NCBI GenBank assembly: GCA_002360945.1
Contig: DERO01000012.1
Span: 50,006 to 114,005 of the forward strand
DNA from: Leclercia adecarboxylata
GTDB lineage: Bacteria; Pseudomonadota; Gammaproteobacteria; Enterobacterales; Enterobacteriaceae
DNA length: 64,000 bases
Direction: 5' to 3'
Positions 10,201-16,845 of the stretch are shown here, piece by piece. Position numbers and translations under genes: made by a program. How positions within the stretch are numbered: the stretch's first letter is position 1; the number at the start of each line of letters is the position of its first letter. The notes below the pieces were generated by a model. That model did not search any database and had not been told where the DNA came from. It saw only the letters and a list, made by a program, of their open reading frames with translations.

Positions 10201-11422
10201 CGGGTTCCCCGGTGCCGGTCAGGGCAGGGCGGTTGGCATCGGTGCTCTGCCCGGCGACAAGTACGCCCTGCACCGTCCCGGTGGTGTCCGTCACCGTCAC
10301 GCCGGAAGGGGCGTTCGGGGCGAGGGTATCCACGGTAAAACCGAATACTGGCGAGGCCGGGCCGGTGTTGCCCGCGCCGTCGGTGGCCCGGGTGGTGATC
10401 TGGTGTGCGCCTTCGCCCAGCGCGGTGGCCGGGGTGAAGGTCCAGTTGCCGTCGCTGTTGACCTGGGCGGTGCCGATGGCGGTACCCTTGTCGTAAACCG
10501 TGATGGTGCTGCCGGGTTCGCCGCTGCCGCTAAAGGTCGGGCGGGCGTCATCGGTGGTCTGGCCGCTGGTGAGCGATCCGGTCACGCTGCCCACGTCATC
10601 GACAACGCTGTTAAGGGTCGGGGCCTGCGGCGGCGTGGTATCCGCGGCGGTCACCGTCGTGCCCGGTCCGGTATTGCCTGCCCCGTCGGTCGGGGTCGCG
10701 GTCAGGGTCTCGCCGTTGGTGTAGGGCTTGCCGAGATCGACAGTGAATTCGCCGTTGCCGTTGGTCTGGCCCCGGCCGATCACGTTGCCGTTGGCATCGG
10801 TGACGGTGATGGTGCTGTTGGCTTCGGCGCTCCCGCTAAGCTGGGTGCCATCTGCGGAGAATCTGAGGTTGGTCGCTGCGCCCGGAGGCGTGGTGTCGTT
10901 CGGATTGGTGCCCGGCAGCGTCGGGTTACTGCCATTGCCATTCCCCCCGTCAGTGCCACTTCCACTGCCGTTATCACTGTCGCTCCCGCCACCACCGCCT
11001 CCGCCACCACCTGCGGCCAGCGCAATGCCGCCTGCCACCGCCACGCCACCCAGCGCCCACGGCCAGATCGCCGCCTCACCGGCCGACGCGGTGGTGGTGC
11101 CTGCCAGCAGGGCATCAACGGAGGCGATCGACTGGTAGCTCTCTGCCGCTATCGGATCGGCAATCCACCACAGGGCACCGTTACTCTCTTCCAGTACCAG
11201 CTGGCTGATCCCCTGTTCACCGGCAACAAAGAAATTTTTGAGGGTCAGGGTTTCGCCGTCGGCCAGCTTAACAATCAGGTCGTTACCGCTGCGTTCATAG
11301 TCGAGAATGTCGGCGCGTTGGGCGTTGATTTTAACGATGGAAGAGTCGTTTAACGTCACCTGAGATCCGTCTGTTACCGTTTCCACGTGCGTCAGTTTGG
11401 AGATGACAGTGATTTTACTCAT
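1..11422 (-). CDS. Giant BapA/SiiE-like Ig-repeat adhesin, 5' part (C-terminus beyond left edge)
   Basis: The minus-strand frame starting at ATG 11422 (MSKITVISKLTH...) stays open to base 1, giving at least 3807 residues. A GGGAG ribosome site lies 8 nt upstream. Residues 1 to about 110 form a BapA-prefix-like module with the motif GALWWIADP. A hydrophobic WPWALGGVAVAGG stretch, a Gly run and a Ser/Asp/Gly/Asn linker follow. The rest is about three dozen Ig-like domains of two sizes, one typified by 'FSGSGEPGSTITVYDKG' and 'TATDAAGN', the other shorter, of the type 'GSAEANSTITVTD'. Family knowledge: such proteins are exported by type I secretion and act as surface adhesins or biofilm proteins. 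The C-terminal secretion signal must lie outside the window. Inference: cell-surface adhesin; its ligand cannot be read from the sequence. Domains 1-7 parallel the paralogue at 12242-15043. Confidence 0.9.
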   Translation of the reverse strand, partial: MSKITVISKLTHVETVTDGSQVTLNDSSIVKINAQRADILDYERSGNDLIVKLADGETLTLKNFFVAGEQGISQLVLEESNGALWWIADPIAAESYQSIASVDALLAGTTTASAGEAAIWPWALGGVAVAGGIALAAGGGGGGGGGSDSDNGSGSGTDGGNGNGSNPTLPGTNPNDTTPPGAATNLRFSADGTQLSGSAEANSTITVTDANGNVIGRGQTNGNGEFTVDLGKPYTNGETLTATPTDGAGNTGPGTTVTAADTTPPQAPTLNSVVDDVGSVTGSLTSGQTTDDARPTFSGSGEPGSTITVYDKGTAIGTAQVNSDGNWTFTPATALGEGAHQITTRATDGAGNTGPASPVFGFTVDTLAPNAPSGVTVTDTTGTVQGVLVAGQSTDANRPALTGTGEPGSTITIYDNGQPVGQATVGADGKWSFTPDTPLADGAHSITLTETDLTGNTSDPSAPFAFTIDRTPPDQPTISLIPGGTEVIGSAEPNSTITITDSNGKVIGTGQTDANGDYQVPLNEAQTEGDTLSVVASDAAGNQSPPISAVVGDVTPPDAPTDLAINPEGSVVTGKAEAGSTVTIRDGDDVIGRGVAGTDGSFEIILSTPRLNGQDLAVTATDAAGNTGPEGSVSAPDVTPPQAPVITSVVDDVEGITGVIRDGQITNDTQPVISGTGEPGATIYIYSGTDQVGFAEVDADGNWSTELLLIDDGGYVLTAQAVDRNDNRSESSGSWTIIIDATPPATPAISQVINDLPETAVAIDNNGTTNDNRPTLYGTGEVGSTISIRVDGVEVGTAQVGNGGEWSFTPTTALLDGQHEITTVATDAAGNSSPASGSFTLTIDTQAPTVPVITRVEDNTGSIQGDVTNNVPTDETRPVIHGSGPANSQISIYEGTTLLGTTTSNGEGVWSLQLATPLVNGTHVLTASVSDAVGNTATSGSFNLVVDTLAPGTPGIPAITVNPEGGTEETLTSGGSTRDTTPTLSGTGTAGDIVSIYDGTTKIGETTIPAGGNWSWTPPAGLPNGTYDLSLTVTNKDGAGNESAPSQPVSITIDTDAPAQPDAPVVTDNVSEITGPVGNNGATNDTRPVLSGTGTPDDVISIYDQTETGNVLVGEVVVDINGNWTWRADEPLAEGTHSFTVIATDPAGNASVVSNTITVTVDSLVPEIPVIATVNDTLAAGSSTNDTTPTVTGTGENGTTVILYSNGVEVGRGLVSNGSWTITASALKDGPTTLTVAALDAAGNASSAGSDFALTIDTVPPGNPQLLEISDSTLANGTLYANSSTPTLSGTGEPLSTLTVSVDGNPLGQVQVNEQGQWTFPLPAGSELPDDTHTITLVATDAAGNTSESSPVSVVIDTDAPDAPVVTEVVSGGTPLTGTAEAGSTVTVRGPDNVVLGTGVANAEGQFSVALTPPQYNEATLSVVASDPAGNVSEPVDFNVLPTPQLPDVPVIVAILDDNGTDGSINVKGGSSNDATPTLTGTAIPGSLVTIYQDGSTTPLGTATADAATGVWSFPIATLGEGSHSFSVTATVDGETSGQSPEATVNIDLTAPTAPTFGSVVDDVGPQTGAVVSGRATNDDLPTFNGTATPGDVIRLYADDTLIGTATVGNTGAWSITLTEPLDDGTYALTLSATDPAGNESPRSAPFSLVVDTTAGEVVITGANDDVGPVTGNVANGGSTNDNTPTLTGTAEANSSVAIYDGIRLIGTVTASNTGAWSFTPTSVLAEGQHVFTAVATDSAGNVTPISGAYILTVDMTPPATPVITSVNDDVPGTTGPLTNEQITNDVRPELTGTGVAGSTVHILDNGIEIGTALVSASGSWSFTPTRDLASGPHDLRVSATDAAGNVSGTSPAFSLNIDTAAPLAPVLLTAVDDVGTVTGTLDSGDVTNDARPTFTGSGEVGATIHIIVDELEIGTAVVNAAGSWTFTPETALDEGTRSIRFTATDTAGNTGPASDPFILTVDTLAPAAPTIVAAADNVGSIQDPITTSGQATDDATPTLTGKAEANTTVTLYDNGALVGTVQASETGDWSWTPTTALGNGSHTFTTSAIDAAGNLSETSPGFTLIVDTLKPTPPTIALAIDDVGPVTGPLTSGRTTNDQQPVLTGSSEPNAVVRIFADDVLVGEGKADGSGNWSIEVNTQLSDSQHSFTAVAIDAAGNASDPSATFTLTVDTQVPVAPVLAAVTDDVGERVDLTNGQLTNDARPTLSGTAEAGTTVNVYDGTTLLGTASVGANNAWSFTPLSPLADGTHTLTVTTTDAAGNVSPPTAGFVINVDATAPVAPTITSVVDDVGTVQGPVLSGNPTNDTRPTLNGTAEANAIVRIYDGETLVGETLANAQGQWTLTQTTVALNDGVHNFTATATDAAGNLSAASPVTSITVDTVAPGAPNSLTLLNNGNTLTGQGEAGSTITVRDGNTVIGTGVVNNNGSFSLTLTTPKANGELLTVTATDRAGNTGAEGQITAPDTTPPAVPAITDVVDNVSVYTGTVTDGQTTNDATPLLRGTGPANTTIEIYSGTTLIGTTQTSAGGNWELQLSAALPDGGHVLTAQSVDAAGNNSAASNSWSIVVDATAPDAPAITSVINDTSGSAVAIVNNSPTNDTRPTLNGTGEAGATLSIRVDGVEVGTTQVGAGGEWTFTPEDALSEGPHAITVVATDAAGNTGEPSEAFNVTIDTVPPAAPAITLAVDSTGSVTGDVVSGQPTDETLPLIRGTGPANAQISLYEGTTLLGTATTSATGAWSVQLTTPLGNGTHALTATVSDAAGNTATSGTFNLVVDTVAPATPDIPDITVNPDGSGETTITGGGSTRDTTPTLSGTGNEGDIVTIYDGTTPIGETTVQPGGTWSWTPPADLPNGTYNLVLIVTSSDGAGNESAPSNPVTITIDTEAPDAPGLPVVTDNVSDITGPVGNNGATNDTRPVLTGTGTPDDTITIYDQTVNGNVPVGEAVVDINGNWTWRSDTPLTEGTHSFTLTATDRAGNVSEVSDTMTVTVDSLVPEIPVITSVADNIGPVTGNIVAGSSSNDTTPTVTGSGENGTTVILYSNGIEVGRGLVSNGNWTITTPALKDGATTLTVAAMDAAGNVSNAGSPFTFTIDTVPPAIPQLLDISDSTLANGALYANSSTPTLSGTGEPLSTLTVFVDGNPVGEVQTNAQGQWTLPIASGTPLSDSPHTFTLVATDAAGNISESTPVNLIVDTQAPGAPAVTGIVSGGTPLTGTAEAGSTVTVRGPDNVVLGTGVTNAQGQFSVALTPPQSDAVTLSLTASDVAGNLSDPSTYNVPATPALPDVPTIDAILDDNGTGGSVNVKGGSSNDATPTLTGTAIPGSLVTIYLDGSTTALGTVTADATSGAWTFPVTTLAEGSHSFSVTATVDGQTSGQSPGATVNIDLTPPAAPAFGTLVDDVGTVTGAVVSGRPTDDNQPTLNGTATPGDVINVYSGDTLLGSVPVSTTGAWSFTLPQALGDGTYTLLLTATDPAGNESLPSAPFSLVVDTLSAAPVITGANDDVGPVTGNVVNGGVTNDNTPTLSGSAEAGSSVAIYEGTKLLGTVVANASGIWSFTPTVVLAEGEHSFTAIATDTAGNVSPISGVYTLTVDMTPPATPVLVSVNDDVAGNTGLLVSGQLTNDARPELTGTGVAGSTVHILDNGVEIGTALVNADGDWNFIPTSDLAQGPHELRVSATDAAGNVSGTSPAFSLSVDTVAPLAPVLTGVVDDVGTITGAINNGGVTNDNRPTFNGTGEAGATIHILVDGQEIGSAVVNAAGNWSFTPDTLLEDGLRSVTLTATDLAGNTGPASGAFTLTVDTLAPVAPTI
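5506..9740 (-). repeat. Higher-order repeat copy proximal to the start codon
   Basis: This is the partner of the block at 1-4260. For example, the antisense frames at 822-1040 and 6327-6545 encode near-identical strings, as do 2634-2861 and 8118-8345. Such similarity, domain by domain and in register, points to one duplication of a block of about 14 Ig domains rather than independent expansion of single domains. Boundaries were read by eye and may be off by one domain. Confidence 0.75.
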
Positions 11423-11690
11423 GTGTGTTACTCCCGGCAGAGTGCAATAAAATGGCGAGCGGTTTAAGCCATTTCTATTGAGCAGATTGAGCGCCACCCG
11501 TAGGGAAACTGTTTATTTTGAACAATGACCCAGGGTAATTATTTAAAAGTTATTAAGAGCTGCCGATAAAACGATGGTGGCAGCGGATTTTTGCCCTTGG
11601 TATTCAGGGGGTAAGACGTTTGGAGGTATATTTCTCGGCGGTAAAATCCTTGTCTTTAATATTGGTAACAATTTCGGATTGACTAAATTT

Positions 11691-11721
11691 GATATAGCCA
11701 GAAAGTACTAAAAGCGCAAAT
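11691..11721 (-). promoter_or_regulatory. Conserved upstream element of the giant adhesin gene, possible promoter
   Basis: A 31-bp block 269 bp upstream of the start codon matches 30 of 31 positions of the block at 15243-15273 upstream of the paralogue. Read on the minus strand it offers TTGCGC, a 17-bp spacer and TATATC. This could be a weak -35/-10 pair followed by a long leader of roughly 250 nt. A binding site for a shared regulator is an equally good reading. Confidence 0.45.
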
Positions 11722-12143
11722 TAAGCACTGGTTAATAAAGGGTTAGCGCTATTGAAGACGTTATTTCTGTGCGGGGTGCGCCCGGGAGGCCAGGCGCGAT
11801 GCGGGTTGGTGCGGTGGGTGTAGCGCAGGGTAAGGGCATTTATTTTAACGTTAATTTAATGGGTTAGGAATAATCTGGATGTGGAAATAGGGCGAATTTA
11901 TATTTTAGTGCGGCTGTGTAAATAATTAAGTGGGGGTAAAAGAGATATTGAATATGATATATCCAGAGGTGTTTTTTAATATGAATATAGAGGTTTGCTT
12001 TATTAGCGTGCTCTGCTATTTAGAGCATGGTTTAAGTTAAGGCAATAACGGTATTTGGTAGAAAAAATATTGTGGTGGCCAGGTCACAATATTAATGACA
12101 TTAAGTTTGGGGTTATTTATCTGAGGATATTTTGAATGTCCAG

Positions 12144-12171
12144 GCCGGGTAAGGCGTAGCCGCCACCCGGC
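12144..12171. repeat. REP element
   Basis: This is a typical enterobacterial repetitive extragenic palindrome: GCCGGGTAAGGCGTAGCCGC followed by CACCCGGC. It lies 3' of the small adhesin gene. The same family occurs at 18759-18829 and 42561-42594. Confidence 0.8.
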
Positions 12172-12196
12172 GATGTTGCATGAGTGCGGCCAGATG

Positions 12197-12230
12197 CCCT
12201 CACCCCGACCCTCTCCCACAGGGAGAGGGA
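12197..12230. repeat. Short palindromic repeat, left copy of an inverted pair
   Basis: It contains the hairpin CCCTCTCCC-ACA-GGGAGAGGG (12209-12229) plus the flank CCCTCACCCCGA. It lies 12 bp beyond the stop codon of the small adhesin. An almost identical copy (one mismatch over 34 bp) lies in inverted orientation at 19645-19679. No U-tract follows, so it is not a classical terminator. Similar repeats are widespread between genes in this family of bacteria. Confidence 0.8.
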
Positions 12231-12241
12231 GAAAAATTGCT

Positions 12242-15043
12242 TTAACCGGTAATGATGTGATTCTGGTTTACCAGCTCCTCGTACGTGGTCTGGACGTCAT
12301 CCAGCGTCACCAGCGTTGCGGGTGCGTAGCTGGTGCCAGCTCCGTCCCGGTCGATGCTGATCACGGTGTTGCCCTCACTGTTGTTCACCTGGATGTAATC
12401 CCCCAGCGTGGCGCGATCGCCGTTCCAGCCGACCAGCAGCTCGCTGATGTCGATTTTATCCCCCGCCGCCAGCGAGAAGTTGCTGACGTGGTCGCCCCCG
12501 CTGTCATTGAGCACGTTATAGATCAGCGTTTCGCCCGTGGTGCTGGCGCTCAGGGTGCTGACCACCGGCTCCTCGCTCTGGGCGAAGGCCGCAGTGGCTA
12601 CCATTGCGGTCGGCGGGTTCGGGGCCGCCGGGTCGACGTTTATCGACCAGATCTCGGACATCACGCTGTGATTGCCGCGGCGGTCAACGGCATCGGCGGT
12701 CAGGGAGTGAGCCCCATCCGTCAGACTGGCCGGGACCTGGAATGACCAGTGGCCCGTTGTATCGACCTCCGTCATACCGATCTGGATATTCTCGCTGTAG
12801 ACAAAAATTTTGGTGCCAAGCTCACCCGTACCGGAGATCAGCGGGGTGCGGTCGTCGGTTGTCGCCCCACTCACGATAGTGCCGAGAAGAGTGGGGACAT
12901 CATCCACCACGTCGGTAATGATCGGTGTGGCCGGAGGGGTAATGTCCCTGGCTTCTATCGAACTGGCCTCGCTGGTATTCCCCGCGTGATCGGTGGCGGT
13001 AAGACTCAGGATTTCACCGTTCAGCTTTGCGGTCGCCATGGTGAAGGAGAAGCTGCCTGTTTCACCCACCACGACTTCACCGAGCTTCGTGGTGCCTTCC
13101 ATAAGAACCACCGTGCTGCCCACTTCCGCGGTGCCGGTGAGCGTCACGTCATCGGCAGCGATCGCCAGCTGTGCCGGTGGTTCCGGTGGCGTGGAGTCCG
13201 TGGCGGTGGCCTGGCCTGGATCGCTTTTGTTCTGGGCGGTGTCGTAAGCGTATACCGTCAGCACTTCACCGTTGAGCTGGTTAGGGGCGATGTTGACGGT
13301 GAATTTGCCGTCGAGACCGACTTCACCGGAGCCGATCTCCGTTCCCCCGGCGTTAAGTATCGAAATACGCGCCCCGGCTTCGGCTGTACCACTTACGCTG
13401 TCGCCCGTCGTCGCCACCACCAGGTCAGTGGGTGCGGCCGGGGCGGTAACATCCCGGGCAATCAGCTCCGCTGCTGGCCCCTCGTTACCCGCCCTGTCGG
13501 TGGCCGATGTGCTCAGCGTCTCGCCGTTAAGCTGAGCGGCGCTCAGGGTCACTGAAAACGCCCCGTTGGCATCCGCTATTGCCGTGCCTAAGATAACGCC
13601 CAGATCGTTGCTGACCGTGACCGTCGAGTTGGCTTCCGCCGTGCCGGTGAGGATTGTCCCTTCGGTATTGAGCACCAGTCCGGTCGGGGCGGCCGGCGGG
13701 GTGCGGTCGATGGTAAATTCAAACGGCGCGGAGGTCGGGCTCAGGTTGCCCGCCAGATCGGTTTCCGTCAGGGTGATGCTGTGCAGCCCATCCGTCAGGG
13801 CCACCGGCGGGGTATAGCTCCAGGTGCCGTCGTCGTCGACGTCTACCTCTGCGATCAGCAGGCCATTGTCATAGATGGCGATGATGCTGCCCGGATCGCC
13901 CTGGCCGCCCAGCTCGGGCTGGTTGTCATCGGTAAACCCGCCGCTGGTGAGCAGACCCTGGATGGTGCCCTCGTCGTCCGTCACTTCCAGTACCGGCGCA
14001 TTCGGCGCGACGGTATCGATGGTGAGGTTAAACTCCGCAGACTCCGGGCTGACGTTGCCCGCAGCGTCGGTGGAGGCGGCGGTAAACTGGTGGAAGCCGT
14101 CTGCGAGATTGTTGGCAGGGGTGAAGCTCCAGCTGCCGTCGCTGTTCACCACCGTGCTGCCGATGGCCTTACCGTTGTCGTAGATGGTGAGGGTAGTCCC
14201 GGCCTCGCCGCTGCCGCTGAAGACCGGGCGGGGATCGTCGGTGGTATCATCGCTGTTGAGCGCGCCGGTCAGGCTGCCGACAGCATCGTCCGCGAGGATA
14301 ATCATCGGCGCGTCCGGTGGGGTGGTATCCGCGGCGGTAATGCTGGTTGACGGGCTGACGTTACCGGAGCTGTCGGTGGCGATGGCCGTCAGGGTCTCGC
14401 CGTTGGTGTAGGGGATGCCTAACTCGACGGTAAATTCGCCGTTGCCGTTGGTTTTCGCTTTGCCCACCACGTTGCCGTCGGCATCGGTGATGGTGACGGT
14501 GCTGTTGGCTTCGGCATTGCCGAGCAACTGGGTGTTGCCGTTGGCGAAATGCAGGTTAGTGGGCGCGTCAGGCGGTGTGGTATCGAGTGGCACCGGGCCC
14601 GGATCGATCCGCTTACTGCCACCGCCGCCGCCACCACCGCCGCCACCGGCTGCCAGCGCAATCCCCCCTGCCGCCGCCACGCCACCCAGCACCCACGGCC
14701 AGATCGGGGTATCGCCGGATGAGTTATTGACGTTGCCGGCAATCAGGGCATCGGTTGAGGGGATGGACTGGTAGCGCTCGACCGCCAGCGGATCGTCGAT
14801 CCACCACAGGGCACCGTTTTCATCCAGCACCAGCTGGTGCTTGTTGACGAAGTAGTTTTTCAGCGTCACGGTTTCGCCGTTGGTCATCCTGACGAGCAGA
14901 TCGTTGTTGGTGCGGTAATAGCTGGCGATATCACCTCTGCCGGCCTGAAGCTTCACCACGGAATCTTCACCCAGTATTATCTGGTTTCCTTCTGCTACCG
15001 TTTCCTGATGCGTCAGTCTGGAGATGACAGTGAATTTACTCAT
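12242..15043 (-). CDS. Short BapA-like Ig-repeat adhesin with type I secretion C-terminal domain
   Basis: The product has 933 residues. The start is ATG 15043 (MSKFTVISRLTH), with GGGAG 8 nt upstream exactly as in the giant paralogue; an in-frame ATG at 15058 is less likely. Residues 1-110 are the BapA-prefix-like module, and about 113-142 form the hydrophobic WPWVLGGVAAAGG stretch and a run of ten Gly. About seven Ig-like domains follow, in the same order and types as domains 1-7 of the giant protein. The last 140 residues ('LIYNVLNDSGGD', 'FSLAAGDKIDISELL') match the C-terminal type I secretion target domain of LapA/BapA-type proteins. Family knowledge points to a secreted or surface-held adhesin. 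The product looks complete, so this is a mini version of its neighbour and not a pseudogene. Confidence 0.9.
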   Translation of the reverse strand: MSKFTVISRLTHQETVAEGNQIILGEDSVVKLQAGRGDIASYYRTNNDLLVRMTNGETVTLKNYFVNKHQLVLDENGALWWIDDPLAVERYQSIPSTDALIAGNVNNSSGDTPIWPWVLGGVAAAGGIALAAGGGGGGGGGGSKRIDPGPVPLDTTPPDAPTNLHFANGNTQLLGNAEANSTVTITDADGNVVGKAKTNGNGEFTVELGIPYTNGETLTAIATDSSGNVSPSTSITAADTTPPDAPMIILADDAVGSLTGALNSDDTTDDPRPVFSGSGEAGTTLTIYDNGKAIGSTVVNSDGSWSFTPANNLADGFHQFTAASTDAAGNVSPESAEFNLTIDTVAPNAPVLEVTDDEGTIQGLLTSGGFTDDNQPELGGQGDPGSIIAIYDNGLLIAEVDVDDDGTWSYTPPVALTDGLHSITLTETDLAGNLSPTSAPFEFTIDRTPPAAPTGLVLNTEGTILTGTAEANSTVTVSNDLGVILGTAIADANGAFSVTLSAAQLNGETLSTSATDRAGNEGPAAELIARDVTAPAAPTDLVVATTGDSVSGTAEAGARISILNAGGTEIGSGEVGLDGKFTVNIAPNQLNGEVLTVYAYDTAQNKSDPGQATATDSTPPEPPAQLAIAADDVTLTGTAEVGSTVVLMEGTTKLGEVVVGETGSFSFTMATAKLNGEILSLTATDHAGNTSEASSIEARDITPPATPIITDVVDDVPTLLGTIVSGATTDDRTPLISGTGELGTKIFVYSENIQIGMTEVDTTGHWSFQVPASLTDGAHSLTADAVDRRGNHSVMSEIWSINVDPAAPNPPTAMVATAAFAQSEEPVVSTLSASTTGETLIYNVLNDSGGDHVSNFSLAAGDKIDISELLVGWNGDRATLGDYIQVNNSEGNTVISIDRDGAGTSYAPATLVTLDDVQTTYEELVNQNHIITG

Positions 15044-15782
15044 GTGTATGACTCCCAACAGAGTGAAAGAAATGCTGTGTGTTTAAATTCATTTATTCGC
15101 AGCAGAGTGTAAGCGTCCCGAAAGAGACACTATTTGTCAGAAATAGTGACCTGCTGTAATGTTTTTAAAGCGGCTCATGCCAGGCGTGATGTATGCCATC
15201 CCTGTTATTAATAGGACGATCGTCTCATTAGTGCTTAAAAATGATATAGCCAGAAAGCACTAAAAGCGCAAATGACGAAGCGGCAAAATAAATTTCTGGC
15301 GATTGATAATGTCTGTTGTAGTCTCATAAATAGACGGTTGCAGGCGGTAGGTTTACTTTAGGCCTTGTGCTGTAAGGGTTTTATGGGGTTTCCTGGCAAA
15401 GGTGAAGGTCGTGGGGATTGAGGCCGATCACAATTTACCGCGATAAATTCGTCAATTTGATTAATTAAATGCGACCCCTTAATAATAACGCGTAATTTAT
15501 TATTGCCAGAGTTGCAATATCTGCCGGTGAGGCTATTAGCCTGGTTATTCTGAATGATAATAATACAAAAGCATGATTTTTTAATTTTATAATTTGGACA
15601 TTGGTGAATAACCCTACGACATTAGTATTATTTTCTTGGTGAGTGTTATTTTTAGTCACGCAGTGTAGAACATAATCGCGGAAATTTCTGGAGCAATTAT
15701 TAATAAATATTTTCGAATAAAGCCGAGGCTGTACGCGTTTACCCGGTGGATGTTCCCTGTGCAGCTAACCGGAGTCACCACC
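15044..15782. other. Divergent intergenic region between small adhesin and TPR/ECF operon
   Basis: The 739 bp are AT-rich. They carry the leader of the small adhesin gene (minus strand), including the shared element at 15243-15273, and the promoter region of the TPR-sigma-anti-sigma operon (plus strand). Short open frames at 15465-15659 and 15656-15970 have no coding character. I could not assign an ECF-type promoter with confidence. Confidence 0.65.
15243..15273 (-). promoter_or_regulatory. Conserved upstream element of the small adhesin gene, possible promoter
   Basis: This block lies 200 bp upstream of the start codon and differs at one position from 11691-11721. Sequence around it has diverged strongly, so the block itself appears to be under constraint. 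On the minus strand it reads as TTGCGC-N17-TATATC. Confidence 0.45.
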
Positions 15783-16307
15783 ATGCGTAAACTCACTTCT
15801 ACCTGTTTCATGCTGATCGTTCTCGTCCATACGCCTCTGGCACTGGCGATGGGCGATAATAATACCGACAAGACCACCCCGGACTGTCCGAAAGGGCAGG
15901 TATATGACAGCGTGAGCAAAAAATGCGTGCCGGATAAGTCCGGCAGCCTCAGCGATCTGGATAAAACCAACTACGCGTATCACCTGGCAAAAAAAGGGGA
16001 GTACCAGGCGGCCCTGAACCTGCTCGACACCCTGAAGGACAGCAACACGGCGGAGGCCTGGAACTATCGTGGCTATGCCACCCGCAAGCTGGGGCGCACC
16101 GACGAAGGCATTGGCTACTATCAGCGTTCGCTGGCCCTGGCCCCGAACTACGCCAAAGCGCGGGAATACCTGGGCGAAGCCTGGATGGTGAAAGGGCGTC
16201 CCGATCTCGCCGGGGAGCAGTTGAAAGCCATCGCCGCCATCTGCGGCCAGGACTGTGAAGAGTACCGCGATCTGCAGGCGGCCATTAACGGCCATCCTGA
16301 ATCCTGA
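15783..16307 (+). CDS. Secreted tetratricopeptide-repeat protein
   Basis: The product has 174 residues. ATG 15783 has CGGAG 8 nt upstream; an in-frame start at 15750 lacks a site. Residues 1-22 form a signal peptide ending LALA. A small Cys pair follows ('DCPKGQVYDSVSKKCVPD'), then TPR-like helices from about residue 60 to 150 ('AWNYRGYATRKLGRTDEGIGYYQRSLALAPNYAKAREYLGEAW'-type spacing) and two further Cys near 155-160. It is predicted to be periplasmic or exported. It is the first gene of an operon with an ECF sigma factor and its anti-sigma factor, so it may take part in signal sensing or be a target of the sigma factor; both are inferences. Confidence 0.85.
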   Translation: MRKLTSTCFMLIVLVHTPLALAMGDNNTDKTTPDCPKGQVYDSVSKKCVPDKSGSLSDLDKTNYAYHLAKKGEYQAALNLLDTLKDSNTAEAWNYRGYATRKLGRTDEGIGYYQRSLALAPNYAKAREYLGEAWMVKGRPDLAGEQLKAIAAICGQDCEEYRDLQAAINGHPES

Positions 16308-16845
16308 AACCGGACGCGAGGATCGAAAAATCATCACCAGCGACGTTCGCCAGCAGCTTGCTGTACATCTGAATCGCCTCTGGCGCTACGGCCTGGTGCT
16401 GTCGCGCAACCGGGACATGGCCGAAGAGTTGGTGCAGGCCACCTGCGTGCGTGCCCTGGAAAAGAGCGCGCAGTTTGCGCCGGGCACGCGCCTCGACAGG
16501 TGGTTGTTTTCGATCCTTCATTCGATCTGGATCTCCGATCTGCGCGCGCGCCGCGTGCGGATGGGGCAGGGCTTTGTCGATACCGAGGATCTGCTGGCCC
16601 CCGACACACACGAACAGGACGAGGATCGCCAGCGTTACCAGCAGATCATGCGTCGGGTTAACGCCCTGCCGGAGGCGCAGCGCAATACGCTTTTTCTGGT
16701 CTATGTCGAAGGCTTTAGCTATCAGGAGGCGGCCGACACCTTATCGGTGCCGATTGGCACGATCATGAGCCGGCTGGCCACCGCCCGGGCGACGCTGGCC
16801 AACACGGTGTCTGTCCCGCCTGCTGCAAAGGAGAAACGCTGGTGA
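16255..16845 (+). CDS. ECF-type RNA polymerase sigma factor
   Basis: Region 2 is visible as 'LWRYGLVLSRNRDMAEELVQ' and 'RLDRWLFSILHSIWISDLRARR'. Region 4 is visible as 'ALPEAQRNTLFLVYVEGFSY' followed by 'QEAADTLSVPIGTIMSRLATAR', a sigma-70 region 4 helix-turn-helix. The protein is an ECF (group 4) sigma factor. The start is unsure. The GTG at 16255 overlaps the TPR gene by 53 nt and has a poor ribosome site. A well-spaced GAGGA at 16318-16322 points instead to codon ATC at 16330, which would be a non-canonical start giving about 171 residues. The stop overlaps the anti-sigma start (GTGA). Regulation is probably by the downstream anti-sigma factor. Confidence 0.9.
   Translation: MKSTAICRRPLTAILNPETGREDRKIITSDVRQQLAVHLNRLWRYGLVLSRNRDMAEELVQATCVRALEKSAQFAPGTRLDRWLFSILHSIWISDLRARRVRMGQGFVDTEDLLAPDTHEQDEDRQRYQQIMRRVNALPEAQRNTLFLVYVEGFSYQEAADTLSVPIGTIMSRLATARATLANTVSVPPAAKEKRW

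Larger units (their letters stand above)
11423..12241. other. Intergenic region between the two adhesin genes
   Basis: The 819 bp hold the AT-rich leader of the giant adhesin on the minus strand and the 3' flank of the small adhesin. I see no convincing gene. Recognisable pieces are the shared 31-bp element at 11691-11721, a REP sequence at 12144-12171 and a short palindromic repeat at 12197-12230. A 60-codon minus-strand frame at 12037-12219 runs through the REP and the palindrome and is not credible as a gene. Confidence 0.7.

Noticed and set aside
1..11422. CRISPR-like array, suggested by regular repeats at about 300 bp
   Set aside because: Repeats are coding, in frame, about 100 residues long and diverged, without short identical repeats and unique spacers.
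12037..12219. Minus-strand 60-codon frame between the adhesin genes
   Set aside because: It runs through a REP element and a palindromic repeat, so it is not a plausible gene.
15465..15970. Minus-strand frames of 64 and 104 codons before the TPR gene
   Set aside because: Low-complexity AT-rich sequence, overlap with the TPR signal peptide region, and no ribosome site.
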